Assembly (NCBI GenBank): GCA_015259105.1
Contig: JABZGZ010000061.1
Location: 1-6,968, forward strand
DNA from: Atopobium sp.
GTDB lineage: Bacteria > Actinomycetota > Coriobacteriia > Coriobacteriales > Atopobiaceae
Direction: 5' to 3'
DNA length: 6,968 bases
Made by a program: the position numbers and the translations under genes. Shown here piece by piece: positions 6,042 to 6,968 of the stretch. The notes under the pieces are model-generated. The model was not told the origin of the DNA, searched no databases, and saw only the letters and a list, made by a program, of their open reading frames with translations. The first letter of the stretch is position 1. Every line of letters begins with the position of its first letter.

Positions 6042-6968
6042 ATGGGTCAGAGAATTCAAGGTACCGAAGATCTTTACGGCGGCTATATGCGCTCGTGGGA
6101 GCACATGCAAGATGTTGCCCGCCATTTGTTTGGTACTTACGGTTTTGACCGCATTGAGACTCCTGCACTTGAGCAGGTAGATACCTTTGTTCACGGTATT
6201 GGTGAGTCAACCGATGTCGTACGCAAAGAGATGTTCCGCGTCTTCTCTGGCGCGCTACTTGATGATTTGCTGGCTGCCGGCAATGAGTCCGGTCTTAAGC
6301 CTCGTCAGCGTATGGCTATGCGTCCTGAGGGAACTGCTGGTGTGGTCCGTGCTGCCGTTGAGCACAACTTTGTGCCACAGGGAGGAACTCCTGCAAAACT
6401 TTGGTACGCTGAGTCAATGTTCAGGGGAGAGCGTCCTCAGAAAGGCCGTCTGCGCCAGTTCCACCAGGTAGGTGTCGAGTGGCTTGGAGCCTCTGATCCA
6501 GCTGCCGATGCAGAGTCCATCATCATGTTGATTAAGTTCTACGAGCAGATGGGTTTCTCGCCAGCTGATATGAAGCTCATGATTAACTCCATGGGTGACG
6601 CGGAGTGCCGCCCAGCATATCGCGAGAAGGTCAAGCAGTTCATTCTTGATCACAAGGATGAGATGTGTGAGGACTGTCTTGAGCGTGCGGAGATTAATCC
6701 ACTTCGTGCGTTTGACTGCAAAAACGAGAGCTGTCACGCGGTTATGAAGGATGCTCCACTGATTTCTGACAACCTGTGTGATGATTGTCGTGCTCACTAT
6801 GAGCAGGTCAAGGCATATCTGGACGCTGCTGGTATTTCATACGTTGAAGATCCAACGCTTGTTCGCGGTTTGGATTACTACACACGTACTGTTTTTGAGG
6901 TAGAGATTCCAAACGCTGGTGTTGGCGCCATTGGTGGTGGCGGTCGTTATGACGGTCTTGTTGAGCTT
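6042..6968 (+). CDS. hisS: Histidyl-tRNA synthetase (5' part, cut by window edge)
   Basis: A class II aminoacyl-tRNA synthetase charging tRNA-His with histidine in the cytoplasm. 309 codons are present, of the usual ~420-430; the C-terminal anticodon-binding domain is outside the window. Visible landmarks: RIQGTEDLYG at the N-terminus, TPALEQVDTF near motif 1, MRPEGTAGVVRA (93-104), motif 2 FRGERPQKGRLRQFHQ (127-142), the histidine motif LVRGLDYYT (273-281) and GGGRYDGL (299-306). The stretch between KEM (62-64) and RPEG (94-97) is 29 residues, against about 13 in typical bacterial enzymes, giving a ~16-residue insert. The insertion domain has paired cysteines at 209/212, 226/231 and 246/249, common in this branch of the family and possibly metal-binding. 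It is transcribed away from suf, and no T-box was found upstream. Confidence 0.96.
   Translation, partial: MGQRIQGTEDLYGGYMRSWEHMQDVARHLFGTYGFDRIETPALEQVDTFVHGIGESTDVVRKEMFRVFSGALLDDLLAAGNESGLKPRQRMAMRPEGTAGVVRAAVEHNFVPQGGTPAKLWYAESMFRGERPQKGRLRQFHQVGVEWLGASDPAADAESIIMLIKFYEQMGFSPADMKLMINSMGDAECRPAYREKVKQFILDHKDEMCEDCLERAEINPLRAFDCKNESCHAVMKDAPLISDNLCDDCRAHYEQVKAYLDAAGISYVEDPTLVRGLDYYTRTVFEVEIPNAGVGAIGGGGRYDGLVEL

Overview
This window holds a complete SUF-type iron-sulfur cluster assembly operon on the minus strand, reading right to left: sufC, sufB, sufD, sufS, sufU, and then an IscR-like Rrf2-family regulator as the last gene. A histidyl-tRNA synthetase gene (hisS) is transcribed divergently on the plus strand and is cut by the right edge. 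No RNA genes, mobile elements or CRISPR arrays were seen.

Organism: base composition looks balanced (roughly half G+C, judged by eye). The cluster scaffold is the Gram-positive SufU type, three starts are GTG, and the protein sequences resemble those of Actinomycetota of class Coriobacteriia (Atopobium/Lancefieldella/Olsenella relatives). That lineage call is inference from sequence feel, not a database match.

Layout: positions 1-121 are a short left-edge stretch that may hold the tail of a convergent plus-strand gene and a weak terminator for the suf operon. Positions 122-5711 are six tightly packed minus-strand genes. sufC/sufB, sufB/sufD and sufD/sufS each overlap by one base (TAGTG or TAATG), sufS/sufU are 17 bases apart, and sufU/iscR are 2 bases apart, so one transcript with translational coupling is very likely. 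Positions 5712-6041 are a 330-base divergent regulatory region. It contains a 26-bp imperfect palindrome (5867-5892) that is the best operator candidate, a cluster of inverted and direct repeats in what would be the suf mRNA leader, and an AT-rich stretch with a possible hisS promoter. Positions 6042-6968 are hisS.

How the genes work together: SufS takes sulfur from cysteine, SufU (zinc-bound) accepts it as persulfide, and the SufB-SufC-SufD complex builds the cluster using SufC's ATPase activity. The IscR-like protein keeps candidate [2Fe-2S] ligands (C92, C101, C107 and E43), so it probably senses cluster status and feeds back on the operon through the palindrome upstream of sufC. No SufA-type carrier, SufE or SufT is encoded here. 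hisS is probably just a neighbour; no T-box leader was recognised before it.

The region is mostly ordinary. The points most worth a second look are the palindrome paired with the IscR ligand set, and the structured suf leader.
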